DNA of 64,000 nucleotides, from NCBI GenBank assembly GCA_963819475.1, contig CAWFWE010000002.1, positions 372,001 through 436,000 on the forward strand, written 5' to 3'. Source of the stretch: DASUAS01 sp963819475. GTDB lineage: Bacteria > Actinomycetota > Acidimicrobiia > IMCC26256 > DASPTH01. Position numbers and translations under genes: made by a program. Of the stretch, positions 42,238 through 49,983 are shown piece by piece. Positions within the stretch are counted from its first letter, which is position 1. Every line of letters starts with the position of its first letter. The notes under the pieces were generated by a model. The model was not told where the DNA came from. It did no database searches and saw only the letters and a program-made list of their open reading frames with translations.

Positions 42238-42301
42238 GGTGTCGGAGGGGGGCTCGTACCCTAACCCCACGCGCTCCCGCTTCCGGTCAGTTCGCGATCG
42301 C
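42238..42301. repeat. 64-bp tRNA-3'-end-like direct repeat, copy 1 (att-like scar)
   Basis: Sixty-four bases nearly identical to 49782-49845 (four mismatches). Read on the minus strand it ends CCCCCTCCGACACC preceded by GGTACGAGT, resembling the T-arm and acceptor end of a tRNA-Leu gene but with a small insertion. It is surrounded by short ACTCCCG/ACTCCGG repeats (42190-42215 and 42346-42372). The 564 bp between 42035 and 42598 hold no intact gene; 42035-42150 could be the tail of a lost protein. Confidence 0.6.
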
Positions 42302-42598
42302 TGCGTGAGCGTCCGCATCGTGCGCAGCGCTCCTTCGGAACTACACCCGCGACTACTCCGGGCACTACTCCCACTCAAGAATCGGCCGGTTCAGACCGCC
42401 GCCGGAGTTCCTTTCCCTGCCGTCGAACGGCACCACGGGGGCGTCCGACCGCGTCGAGCCGGATCCGCGGGCGCGGTCCCACGGAATCGTCTTCGAGAGT
42501 TCCGCGGGCGCCGATCGCGGCGCGCGGCCGCCAACTCCGTGTCGAGCCCCCGGCACCCACTGCTGCGCGGATGGGATCCGCGCAACACGCGCGGTGCC

Positions 42599-43216
42599 CT
42601 ACCCGAGCGCGAGCATTGCCTCGGCGACCTCGCCGGCCGCCAGCTCGGGGATCGCGGTGGCGGCCTCCTCGAGGACGAGCAGCCTCGCCGCGGGGATCTC
42701 GCGCGCGATTGCCTCGCCGTTGCCGACGGGGAAGAACGGATCGCGGCGGCCGTGGACGACGAGCGTGGGGACCTCGATCTCAGGCAGGCGTTCGCGCCAG
42801 CGGGGTGTGCAGTCGAGCTTGGAGAACACCATGCCCATCTGGTTCGCCATCTGGACCGGGGGTGCGGTGCCGGGCGTGCGGTCCCAGATGCGCGCGGCCA
42901 CCTGGGCGACCATCCCGCCGACGCCGATCCCCGCGAGGTGCGCGGGCCCACCGCCGAGCGCGTCGGCAACGGCCGCGGCGTCGGCGGCGAGGTCGCGAAG
43001 GGAGTACGCGGGCGTCTCCGGGTCCGCCGTCGTCGACTCGCCGCTGTCGCGCAGGTCGTAGCGCACCACGCGGCGCCCGCCGGCGGCGAGACGCTCGCAG
43101 AGCGCGTCGGGCCAGGAGAGCATCGTCGTCCCGCCCGCGAGCACCACAAGTGGCGAGTCGTCGTCACCGAAGGACTCGATGCCCAGAGCCACCCCATTGG
43201 CGTCGACGGTGGTCAT
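42599..43216 (-). CDS. Shortened alpha/beta hydrolase lacking the catalytic Ser
   Basis: A 205-residue alpha/beta-hydrolase fold protein (N-terminal LGIESFGDDDSPLVVLAGG, RYDLRDSGEST, C-terminal VPTLVVHGRRDPFFPVG). Relatives are usually about 270-290 residues. Here the cap region after VAQVAARIW is missing, and the nucleophile elbow, normally G-x-S-x-G, reads GIGVGGMVAQ, so the Ser is replaced by Gly. The C-terminal His region is also atypical (LLVLEEAATAIP). Likely a non-catalytic or decaying relative. It follows the NTF2-like gene by 4 bp. Confidence 0.7.
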   Translation of the reverse strand: MTTVDANGVALGIESFGDDDSPLVVLAGGTTMLSWPDALCERLAAGGRRVVRYDLRDSGESTTADPETPAYSLRDLAADAAAVADALGGGPAHLAGIGVGGMVAQVAARIWDRTPGTAPPVQMANQMGMVFSKLDCTPRWRERLPEIEVPTLVVHGRRDPFFPVGNGEAIAREIPAARLLVLEEAATAIPELAAGEVAEAMLALG

Positions 43217-43220
43217 CGGA

Positions 43221-43562
43221 TCAGGGCCGCTTGCCGTACCCGAGGGCCTCGACGATCTTCCCGTCCCGGACGCGCATGAGGTTCACGCCCCGGTAGTTCT
43301 CGGTGCCGGTGATCCGCCAGCGGATCACGGCGCGGTCACCGTCGACGTCGACGTGCTCGACCGTGAACTGGATCGCGGGATCGGAGGCCAATCCCTGCCA
43401 GCCGGCGAGGCATTCGTCGTAGCCCGTCCATCGGTTGCCGTCGGGTGCCGGGCCGGTGCCCTCCATCACGCAGTCGGGGGCGATGAGGTCGACGAGCTTC
43501 TCGGGTGCCCGCTCGAGGAACGCGGCGTTGTACTGGCCGATGATTGCTGCTGTGTCAGTCAT
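43221..43562 (-). CDS. SnoaL-like (NTF2 superfamily) protein
   Basis: A 113-residue NTF2-like protein from ATG 43562: IIGQYNAAFLERAPEKLVDLI, CVMEGTGPAPDGNRW, EHVDVDGDRAVIRWRITGT and NLMRVRDGKIVEALGYGKR, a full-length match to small SnoaL-like ketosteroid-isomerase-type proteins. First gene of an operon with the degenerate hydrolase, and divergent from the XRE regulator at 43650, which probably controls it. Substrate unknown. Confidence 0.8.
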   Translation of the reverse strand: MTDTAAIIGQYNAAFLERAPEKLVDLIAPDCVMEGTGPAPDGNRWTGYDECLAGWQGLASDPAIQFTVEHVDVDGDRAVIRWRITGTENYRGVNLMRVRDGKIVEALGYGKRP

Positions 43563-43649
43563 GGCAGCATCGTCCACCGAGGAGTCGCCACCAGCAACTC
43601 CCTGGAGGGAATGGCATCGGGTCCAGGTGTGGGCGAGGATCGGCTGGTG

Positions 43650-44417
43650 ATGTCCCGGTTCCCGAACGAGTTGCGGCGCTGGCGCACAGCCCGCCGGATG
43701 AGCCAGCTCGATCTCTCGATACGGTCGGACACGACCCAGCGGCACGTGAGCTTCCTCGAACAGGGCCGCTCCCGACCGGGGCGCGACGTGGTCGTGCGGC
43801 TAGCGGAGTCGCTCGAGCTCACGCTGCGCGAACGCAACGAGTTACTCCTCGCGGCCGGCTTCGCTCCGGCGTTCCCGGAGTCGCCGCTCGACGACGAGGC
43901 GCTCCGCCCGGTTCGCCAGGCGCTGGACACGATTCTCGACGGTCACCTCCCGTACCCGGCGATAGTCGTGCGGCCCTACGGCATCCTCGTCACCGCCAAC
44001 CGGGCGTTCGACGTATTCAACGAAGGCGTCGACCCCGCGTTGCTGGTGCCACCGGCCAACATGTTCCGCCACGCCCTCCACCCCGATGGTCTCGCGCCCC
44101 GGGTGCGCAACCTCCCGGAGTGGGGCCGGCACATCACCGAGCACCTGCGGGCCCAGCTCGCGCGGAGCCCCGACCCGGCGTTGGAGGAGCTCCTCGCCGA
44201 GCTCGAGTCCTACCTACCGCCGCTAGCCGCAGACGCCGACGCGCTCGGCTTCGCCGTGCCGCTGGAGCTGGCCTCGGCCGATGGCGACCTCCGGCTTATC
44301 ACAACAATCACGTCCTTCGCGACGGCGGCCGACGTGACACTCAGCGAGTTGCAACTCGAGGCGTTCCTGCCCGCCGACGAAGGCACCGCCGAGGTGCTGC
44401 GCCGCCGATGGGCGTGA
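43650..44417 (+). CDS. XRE-family regulator with MmyB-like ligand domain
   Basis: About 255 residues: an N-terminal Cro/C1-type HTH (RRWRTARRMSQLDLSIRSD, HVSFLEQGRSRPGRDVVV) followed by the MmyB-like PAS-type ligand-binding domain (PYPAIVVRPYGILVTANRAFDVF, HPDGLAPRVRNLPEW, LEELLAELESYLPP). This is the common actinobacterial HTH-MmyB layout. ATG 43650 and GTG 43647 are both possible starts; upstream in-frame starts would extend into the divergent promoter. Probable regulator of the adjacent NTF2-like/hydrolase operon. Confidence 0.88.
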   Translation: MSRFPNELRRWRTARRMSQLDLSIRSDTTQRHVSFLEQGRSRPGRDVVVRLAESLELTLRERNELLLAAGFAPAFPESPLDDEALRPVRQALDTILDGHLPYPAIVVRPYGILVTANRAFDVFNEGVDPALLVPPANMFRHALHPDGLAPRVRNLPEWGRHITEHLRAQLARSPDPALEELLAELESYLPPLAADADALGFAVPLELASADGDLRLITTITSFATAADVTLSELQLEAFLPADEGTAEVLRRRWA

Positions 44418-44749
44418 CGATCGACGATGCCCGGGCGATCGCCGCCACGCTCCCTCGTTCCTACGAGGCGCTCGTACGCGACGAGGTGCGTCTCCGGGTC
44501 GGCCGCATGGTCTACGCGGCGTTCTACCAAGACGAGACCATCATGGGTTTCGGCTTCCCCAGGGAGGAGCGGGCGGCGCTCGTGGCCTCGGAGCCCGACA
44601 AGTTCCTCATGCCCCGTCCCTCCGACATGCGGTACCGGTGGGTTTGCGTCCGACTCGACGCCATCGACGTCGACGAACTGCGGGAGCTACTTGTCGACGC
44701 GTGGCGCATGTGCGTACCGAAGAAGGTGGCCGCCGCCCACGAGGGGTGA
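44408..44749 (+). CDS. MmcQ/YjbR-family protein
   Basis: A 113-residue YjbR/MmcQ-like protein with the expected elements: DARAIAATLPRSYEALVRDE, LRVGRMVYAAFYQDETIMGFGFP, REERAALVASEPDKF, MRYRWVCVRLDAID and LLVDAWRMCVPKKV. It overlaps the end of the XRE gene by ten bases, so they are cotranscribed and probably coupled. The fold is DNA-binding-like, but the role is unknown. Confidence 0.8.
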   Translation: MGVTIDDARAIAATLPRSYEALVRDEVRLRVGRMVYAAFYQDETIMGFGFPREERAALVASEPDKFLMPRPSDMRYRWVCVRLDAIDVDELRELLVDAWRMCVPKKVAAAHEG

Positions 44750-44899
44750 CTACGCCAACGGGCGGCTGTGTAGTGGCTGTCGCATGGAGGCGCCACGCAA
44801 GAGATCAGTGTCCCAGGGACGACGCGACTCGACGTGGCCCAGCCGGTGCCTTTCGCATGCCGGCTCCGTGATGCATTTCGCGCTTCCTACTGAGGCGCT

Positions 44900-44968
44900 T
44901 CACTCGCGCGCAAGGATCCGACCATGCGCGTCGACTGGATGTCCGCCATGCGTTCGGTTTCCCGTCAT
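44900..44968 (-). pseudogene. Duplicated promoter and first codons of the CGNR gene
   Basis: From ATG 44968 the minus strand reads MTGNRTHGGHPVDAHGRILARE and stops, closely matching the first residues of the CGNR protein at 33366 (MTANSRRGGHPVDAQGRVL). The upstream leader, including the TACCCT box, is identical over at least 22 bp, and overall 44916-44992 aligns with 33314-33390. Only the promoter and start were copied, so it is non-functional unless it drives the short peptide. The rest of 44750-45111 shows no gene. Confidence 0.7.
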
Positions 44969-45111
44969 AGGCAAAAGGGTAACGCCAATGACGCGCGGAG
45001 ATAGGTGAAGGAGAACCACGGCGCTATCCCCAGTCCAAGGGGAGATGAGTCTCGCGCTGGTCGCCCGTCTGCATCCCGAAGACGCGATGAGCCGCATTCG
45101 AGGGGAGCATC

Positions 45112-45340
45112 ATGACCGCTACCTACACATTCGATGTGTTTCTCCAGCCTCGACGGCTTCGGCGATGCCGTCGAAGTCGTCGCCCGACGCAAGGAGGAGT
45201 CCGAGGTGCCGTCCCGTTCGCACGGCAGCTTGTCGATGAACCGAGCGCTGATGGCCGCCGGTCTAGTCGACCACGTGCAAGTGACGCTCTTCCCCGGTCA
45301 AGCCGGTGTGCAGCACCGGGGATGTGAATGCGCGACATGA
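45112..45340 (+). pseudogene. Decayed dihydrofolate-reductase-like gene (RibD-C family), copy 4
   Basis: ATG 45112 opens MTATYTFDVF; one frame away the sequence continues FSSLDGFG directly into DAVEVVARRKEESEVPS, RSHGSLSMNRALMAAGLVD and HVQVTLFP. These are the N-terminal and C-terminal-half motifs of the DHFR-like family, so there is one frameshift, a central deletion of roughly 90 residues and a scrambled C-terminus (QAGVQHRGCECAT). Clearly a dead member lying just upstream of two intact members. Confidence 0.75.
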
Positions 45341-45385
45341 GACCAACAGGAGTGACGAAAGCAACTTGGGGAACGAGAGGTAGTC

Positions 45386-45940
45386 ATGCGAGACGTCATT
45401 CTCTACATGTCGATGTCGGTGGACGGGTTCGTCGGCGGCGACCGTGAGCACCCCGGCGTCGCGATCCCCGAAGGCACGGAGCTGAAGCGGTGGAAGCTGG
45501 ACCGGATCAGTAACGCCGGTGCCCACTTGATGGGCCGCGTCACGTACCAGGAGATGTCGTCGTACTGGCCGCAGTCCGACGACCCGTACGCCGCGCCGAT
45601 GAACGACATCCCCAAGGTCGTGTTCTCGAAGACGCTCAGCGACGCCGAGGCCACCTGGCCCGTAACCCGGGTCGCGCGGGGCGACCTCGCAACCGAGATC
45701 GCCGCCATCAAGGGCGAGCCCGGACCGGACGTGATCGTCTGGGGCGGTAGCCGCTTGGCCGGCGCCCTGGCCGCGGCCGATCTGATCGACGAGTACCGCC
45801 TCTTGGTCCAGCCGCTGATCCTGGGCCGCGGAGAGGCCCTGTTCGACCAGCTGCCGGAGTCCCGGCACCTCGAGCTCGTCGAGGCCACGCCGTTCCCCAG
45901 CGGCGTCGTGGTCCACGTCTACCGACCCCACCACACCTGA
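45386..45940 (+). CDS. Dihydrofolate-reductase-like protein (RibD-C family), copy 5
   Basis: A 184-residue member: DVILYMSMSVDGFVGGDRE, AGAHLMGRVTYQEMSSYWP, PKVVFSKTLSDAEATWP, cofactor loop PDVIVWGGSRLAGALAAADLID, and LLVQPLILGRGEALFDQLPES. GAGAGG is nine bases before ATG. It ends 17 bp before copy 6, and the two are probably one operon. Substrate unknown. Confidence 0.9.
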   Translation: MRDVILYMSMSVDGFVGGDREHPGVAIPEGTELKRWKLDRISNAGAHLMGRVTYQEMSSYWPQSDDPYAAPMNDIPKVVFSKTLSDAEATWPVTRVARGDLATEIAAIKGEPGPDVIVWGGSRLAGALAAADLIDEYRLLVQPLILGRGEALFDQLPESRHLELVEATPFPSGVVVHVYRPHHT

Positions 45941-45957
45941 GGAGGGAGGAGGGCTCC

Positions 45958-46560
45958 GTGGGCATCGTGCAGGCGCAGGCCATCATGTCGCTCGACGGGT
46001 ACGTCGCCAAGCAGGACAACACCATCGGCCGGCTGTTCGACTGGTTGCAGAATGGCGAGGTCGCGATCCCGACTCCCGCTGGGGACTTCACCGTCCACCT
46101 CACCCCGTCGAGCGCCGAGCACTGGCAACGGTGGGTGTCCTCACTGGGGGCGCTGGTCTGTGGTCGGACGCTGTTCGACGTGACCGAGGGCTGGCAGGGT
46201 CGGCACACTCTCGACGTCCCTGTCGTGGTGGTGACGCATCAGGTGCCCACGGAGTGGGTCAAGGCGCATCCTGATGCGCCGTCTTCCTTCGTCACCGACG
46301 GGGTAGAGGCGGCGGTCGCACGTGCCCGGGAGCTCGCGCGCGACCGCGTCGTCGCGATCACCGGGGGCACCATCGCCCGGCAGTGCCTGGACCTCGGGCT
46401 GCTGGACGAGGTGGCCATCGACCTGGTGCCGGTGGTGATGGGAGAGGGCAACCGCCCCTTCTTCGGCCAGCTCTCGTCCGAGGACGTGATGCTCGGCAAC
46501 CCGACGGTCTGCGTCCAGGGTGACCGTGTCACCCACCTGGTGTTCCCCGTGGTGGCCTGA
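45958..46560 (+). CDS. Dihydrofolate-reductase-like protein (RibD-C family), copy 6
   Basis: A 200-residue member with the family pattern AQAIMSLDGYVAKQDNTIG, LGALVCGRTLFDVTEGW, VPVVVVTHQVPTEW, cofactor loop DRVVAITGGTIARQCLDLGLLDE and LVPVVMGEGNRPFFGQL. GTG 45958 has GGAGGGAGGAGGG upstream. It directly precedes the first ISNCY-type element by about 26 bp. Functionally uncharacterised. Confidence 0.9.
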   Translation: MGIVQAQAIMSLDGYVAKQDNTIGRLFDWLQNGEVAIPTPAGDFTVHLTPSSAEHWQRWVSSLGALVCGRTLFDVTEGWQGRHTLDVPVVVVTHQVPTEWVKAHPDAPSSFVTDGVEAAVARARELARDRVVAITGGTIARQCLDLGLLDEVAIDLVPVVMGEGNRPFFGQLSSEDVMLGNPTVCVQGDRVTHLVFPVVA

Positions 46561-46646
46561 CCGAGATGATCTGGTCAGCCGCTAGCTACTTCGACCTGAA
46601 AAACGCTGGGCGTTGAGTGCTCGCGTTTCGGGCGGCGATAGAAGAT

Positions 46647-46687
46647 GATGACCTCGACCCCTTGTTGCGGAAGGGATCGAGGTCATC
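46647..46687 (+). promoter_or_regulatory. Hairpin burying the ribosome-binding site of transposase 1
   Basis: GATGACCTCGA (46647-46657) pairs with TCGAGGTCATC (46677-46687); after one c/a mismatch an inner CCCTT/AAGGG stem closes a 7-nt loop. The 3' arm contains the only Shine-Dalgarno-like GAGG and ends one base before ATG 46689. The second element has the same structure with compensating base changes. Confidence 0.75.
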
Positions 46688-46688
46688 G

Positions 46689-48071
46689 ATGTTGCGAACG
46701 GTAGGCGATCAGGCGACGTTGTGGGAGTCCATCCTGCCGGCGGCGGTGTTGGGGATGCCGGCAGAGCTCGAGCGGGTGGACCGGCTGCTGGACGATCCGA
46801 GGTTCTTCGAGCCGTATCGAGCGTTCTTCCATGAGCGGTTGGGACGGCCGTCGATCCCCATCGAGACGTATTTGCGGCTGATGTTCTTGAAGTATCGCTA
46901 CAAGCTCGGGTTCGAGCCGTTGTGCCGGGAGGTGGCGGACTCGATCACGTGGCAGCGGTTCTGTCGGATCCCGCTCGGTGGCCGCACGCCGCATCCGACG
47001 ACGTTGATGAAGATCACCACGCGTTGTGGAGCGGGGACGGTCGACGCGTTGAACGACGCCTTGTTGGTCAAGGCGGCAGAAGCGAGGGTGCTCAAGACCA
47101 ACCGGGTGCGGGCGGACACAACGGTCGTCGAAGCGAACGTCGCGTATCCGGTGGACTCGTCGTTGTTGGCCAAGGGGGTGGCTCGGGTCGCGAAGCTGGC
47201 GCGACGGGCCCGGGCGCAGGGTTTGGCGACGCGGACGGTGGTGCGAGACCGGACTCGTTCGGTGTATCGCCGGGCCCGGGACGTGGTGAACATGTTGCGG
47301 CAACGCGGCGACGAACGTCGGGCCCGGGTCGGGCGGCTCAACGCCGAACTCGCGGCGATCGCCCGGGCCGCGGTCCGCGACGCCCGGCAAGTAATCCAGA
47401 ACGCGAAACGGCAGCTCCGCCAGCTCGGTCAAGGAGTGACGGGTCGCCAACGAGCGATCGTCAACGATCTCAAGGTGCTGGCGGATCGCCTGGAACGCGT
47501 GGCGGTCCAGACCCGTGAACGCGTGGTCGCGGGGACCACACCCGCGGGAGCGACCCGGGTCGTGTCGCTGCATGATCCGGATGCCCGGCCGATCACCAAG
47601 GGGCGTCTCGGTCGTCCCGTCGAGTTCGGCTACAAGGCGCAGATCGTCGACAACGAAGACGGTGTGATCGTGGATCACACCGTCGAGATCGGCAACCCGC
47701 CCGACGCGCCGATGTTGGTGCCCGCGATCAAACGCATCAGCCGACGTGCAGGACGTGTTCCTGATGTCGTGACCGCCGACCGCGGTTACGGCGAAGCGAG
47801 CATCGAGGACACGCTCCGAGCACACGGTGTGCGCCACGTCGTGCTACCCCGCAAAGGCAGACCGAACGCCACGCGCCACGAGATCGAACAACGACCCGCG
47901 TTCCGCAAGCAAGTGAAGTGGCGCACCGGTTGCGAAGGACGGATCAGCTGCGCCAAACGCGACTTCGGTCTCAACCGCACCCGCCTCGACGGACTCCACG
48001 GCGCCCGAACCTGGTGCGGACACGGGATCTTCGCCCACAACCTCGTCAAGATCGCCGGCCTCACCCCATGA
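46689..48071 (+). CDS. ISNCY-type DDE transposase, copy 1
   Basis: A 460-residue transposase. An N-terminal DUF772-like DNA-binding region (RPSIPIETYLRLMFLKYRY, FEPLCREVADSI) is followed by VRADTTVVEANVAYPVDSSL with a catalytic Asp, a long basic coiled linker (residues 190-310), VSLHDPDARPITKGRLGRP, VTADRGYGEASIED with the second Asp, and a C-terminal GCEGRISCAKRDFGLNRTR with the probable Glu. ATG 46689 follows directly on the hairpin. Complete and probably functional. About two-thirds of its residues appear shared with copy 2 by eye. Confidence 0.88.
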   Translation: MLRTVGDQATLWESILPAAVLGMPAELERVDRLLDDPRFFEPYRAFFHERLGRPSIPIETYLRLMFLKYRYKLGFEPLCREVADSITWQRFCRIPLGGRTPHPTTLMKITTRCGAGTVDALNDALLVKAAEARVLKTNRVRADTTVVEANVAYPVDSSLLAKGVARVAKLARRARAQGLATRTVVRDRTRSVYRRARDVVNMLRQRGDERRARVGRLNAELAAIARAAVRDARQVIQNAKRQLRQLGQGVTGRQRAIVNDLKVLADRLERVAVQTRERVVAGTTPAGATRVVSLHDPDARPITKGRLGRPVEFGYKAQIVDNEDGVIVDHTVEIGNPPDAPMLVPAIKRISRRAGRVPDVVTADRGYGEASIEDTLRAHGVRHVVLPRKGRPNATRHEIEQRPAFRKQVKWRTGCEGRISCAKRDFGLNRTRLDGLHGARTWCGHGIFAHNLVKIAGLTP

Positions 48072-48216
48072 CCCCGACCGGCCAGCACACCCGAAAGACT
48101 TCGCCGAACCCACCCAGCCACGATCACTCGCCCGAGTTCTTCAGGTCGAAGTAGCTACTTCGACCTGAAATAGTCGGTCGGTTTGGGTGCTCGCGATCGG
48201 TGCGCGAAGGGCGGAT

Positions 48217-48257
48217 GATGGCCTCGACCCGTAGGGCTAGTACGGATCGAGGCCATC
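48217..48257 (+). promoter_or_regulatory. Hairpin burying the ribosome-binding site of transposase 2
   Basis: GATGGCCTCGA (48217-48227) pairs with TCGAGGCCATC (48247-48257), then the same c/a mismatch, an inner CCGTA/TACGG stem and a 7-nt loop. The 3' arm ends exactly at the GTG start. Relative to copy 1 the stem differs at several positions, yet each change is compensated on the other arm. Confidence 0.75.
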
Positions 48258-49637
48258 GTGTTGAGAACGGTAAGCGAGCAGCCCACGTTGTGGGAGTCGG
48301 TGTTGCCGGCGGCGGTGTTGCGGATGCCGGCCGAGCTCGAGGCGGTGGATCGGCTCCTCGACGATGAGCGGTTCTTCGCCCCGTATCGGCGGTTCTTCCA
48401 TGCGACGTTGGGGCGGCCATCGATCCCGATCGAGACGTACCTGCGGTTGATGTTCTTGAAGTACCGGTATCGGCTCGGGTTCGAGCCGCTGTGCCGCGAG
48501 GTCGCGGACTCGATCAGCTGGTCGCGTTTTGCTCGGATCCCGCTCGGCGGCAAGGTGCCGCATCCGACGACGTTGATGAAGATCACGACCCGCTGCGGCG
48601 AGCTGGCGATCAACGAACTGAACGAGGCGCTGTTGGCCAAGGCGGTCGAGGCGAAGGTCCTCAAGACGAACCGGGTGCGGGCGGACACGACGGTGGTCGA
48701 GGCGAACGTGGCGTATCCGTCGGACTCGTCTCTGCTCGCGAAGGGCATCAGCCGGATGGCATCCACGGCGAAGAAGTTGCGGGGTCTCGGCTACGCGACC
48801 CGCACCCGGGTCGTGGACCGGACCCGCTCGGCTCACAAGCGGGCGCGGTCGATCAACGCGAAGCTGCGACGCCGCAGCGACGACAAGCTCGCCGAAGTAA
48901 AGCGGATCAACGGCGAGCTCGCTCGCCTCGCCGACCGGGTCGCACGCGACGCCGACCGGGTGGTGGGCAACGCACGACGCCGGCTACGCGCCGAGGGCCA
49001 AGACGCGCCCGGTCGGGTTCGTTGGCTCGTCGACCGGCTCGAACAGCTCGCCAAGGGCTCCGCGAAGGTCGCCGAACAATGCCGCCAACGGCTCGCAGGC
49101 ACCACCCCCGACGGTGCGACCCGCGTCGTGTCGCTGCATGACCCCGACGCGCGGCCGATCGCCAAAGGCCGGCTCGGCAAGCCCGTCGAGTTCGGTTACA
49201 AGGCACAGATCGTCGACAACGAAGACGGCGTGATCGTCGATCACAACATCGAGGCCGGCAATCCGCCCGACGCGCCCATGCTCGAACCCGCGATCCGACG
49301 GATCAAACATCGCACCGGTCGCGCTCCCCGCGCGGTGACCGCCGATCGCGGCTACGGCGAACAAGCGGTCGAAGACGCCGTGCGGGCCGCGGGAGTCCGC
49401 CAGGTCGTGCTCCCCCGCAAGGGCAGACCCACCGTGGCGCGTCGCGAGGTCGAACAACGGCGCGCGTTCAAGAAGATGGTGCGATGGCGGACCGGCTGCG
49501 AGGGACGGATCAGCTGCGCCAAACGCGACTTCGGTCTCAACCGCACCCGCATCGACGGACTCCACGGCGCCCGAACCTGGTGCGGGCACGGCATCTTCGC
49601 CCACAACCTCGTCAAGATTGCCGGCCTCATCGAATGA
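48258..49637 (+). CDS. ISNCY-type DDE transposase, copy 2
   Basis: A 459-residue homologue of the transposase at 46689 with the same landmarks: RPSIPIETYLRLMFLKYRYR, VRADTTVVEANVAYPSDSSL, a basic coiled linker, VSLHDPDARPIAKGRLGKP, VTADRGYGEQAVED and GCEGRISCAKRDFGLNRTR. The start is GTG, immediately after the hairpin. The linker region is the most diverged part relative to copy 1. Complete, probably functional. Confidence 0.88.
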   Translation: MLRTVSEQPTLWESVLPAAVLRMPAELEAVDRLLDDERFFAPYRRFFHATLGRPSIPIETYLRLMFLKYRYRLGFEPLCREVADSISWSRFARIPLGGKVPHPTTLMKITTRCGELAINELNEALLAKAVEAKVLKTNRVRADTTVVEANVAYPSDSSLLAKGISRMASTAKKLRGLGYATRTRVVDRTRSAHKRARSINAKLRRRSDDKLAEVKRINGELARLADRVARDADRVVGNARRRLRAEGQDAPGRVRWLVDRLEQLAKGSAKVAEQCRQRLAGTTPDGATRVVSLHDPDARPIAKGRLGKPVEFGYKAQIVDNEDGVIVDHNIEAGNPPDAPMLEPAIRRIKHRTGRAPRAVTADRGYGEQAVEDAVRAAGVRQVVLPRKGRPTVARREVEQRRAFKKMVRWRTGCEGRISCAKRDFGLNRTRIDGLHGARTWCGHGIFAHNLVKIAGLIE

Positions 49638-49781
49638 CCGACCACACCACTCCGCCAGCCACGCCGACGATTCCGCGGAATCGCGCCCGGCCGCATCGCC
49701 CCCCGAACGATCACGCCGACGGGGGATTCTTCAGGTCGAAGTAGCTAGCCAAGTTAGAGAGTCGACCAAGCAGGTGCTCGG

Positions 49782-49845
49782 GGTGTCGGAGGGGGACTCG
49801 TACCCTGACCCCACGCGCTCCCGCTGCCGGTCAGTTCGCTATCGC
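49782..49845. repeat. 64-bp tRNA-3'-end-like direct repeat, copy 2 (att-like scar)
   Basis: Near-identical to 42238-42301 in the same orientation, 7.5 kb away, and 38 bp beyond the end of the second ISNCY element. It is followed at 49871-49902 by short ACTCCCG repeats, as at copy 1. The minus strand again reads as the T-arm and acceptor end of a tRNA-Leu-like sequence. Confidence 0.6.
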
Positions 49846-49983
49846 CGCATGACCGCGATCATGCGCTCCCCGACTCCCGGAACAACTCCCGCGACTCCCG
49901 TTCCTTGAGGCCGAGCACACACACCCGACCCTTCGCACGCGTGGAGCGGCACGCGGACGGCAGGAAGACTGAGGTCGAGACAG

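Larger units (their letters stand above)
46587..48153 (+). mobile_element. ISNCY-type insertion sequence, copy 1 of a tandem pair
   Basis: A 1.57-kb element with perfect 14-bp terminal inverted repeats TACTTCGACCTGAA (46587-46600) and TTCAGGTCGAAGTA (48140-48153), extendable to 18 bp with one mismatch, and one transposase gene. The left flank is GCTAGC. The right end abuts the next element with only GC between the tips. Confidence 0.85.
48156..49743 (+). mobile_element. ISNCY-type insertion sequence, copy 2 of a tandem pair
   Basis: A 1.59-kb element with the same 14-bp terminal repeats as copy 1 (48156-48169 and 49730-49743). It is head to tail with copy 1, the tips separated only by GC. 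The right flank is GCTAGC, matching the left flank of copy 1, so the pair may have entered one GCTAGC-like target. Internally the two elements are clearly diverged. Confidence 0.85.
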
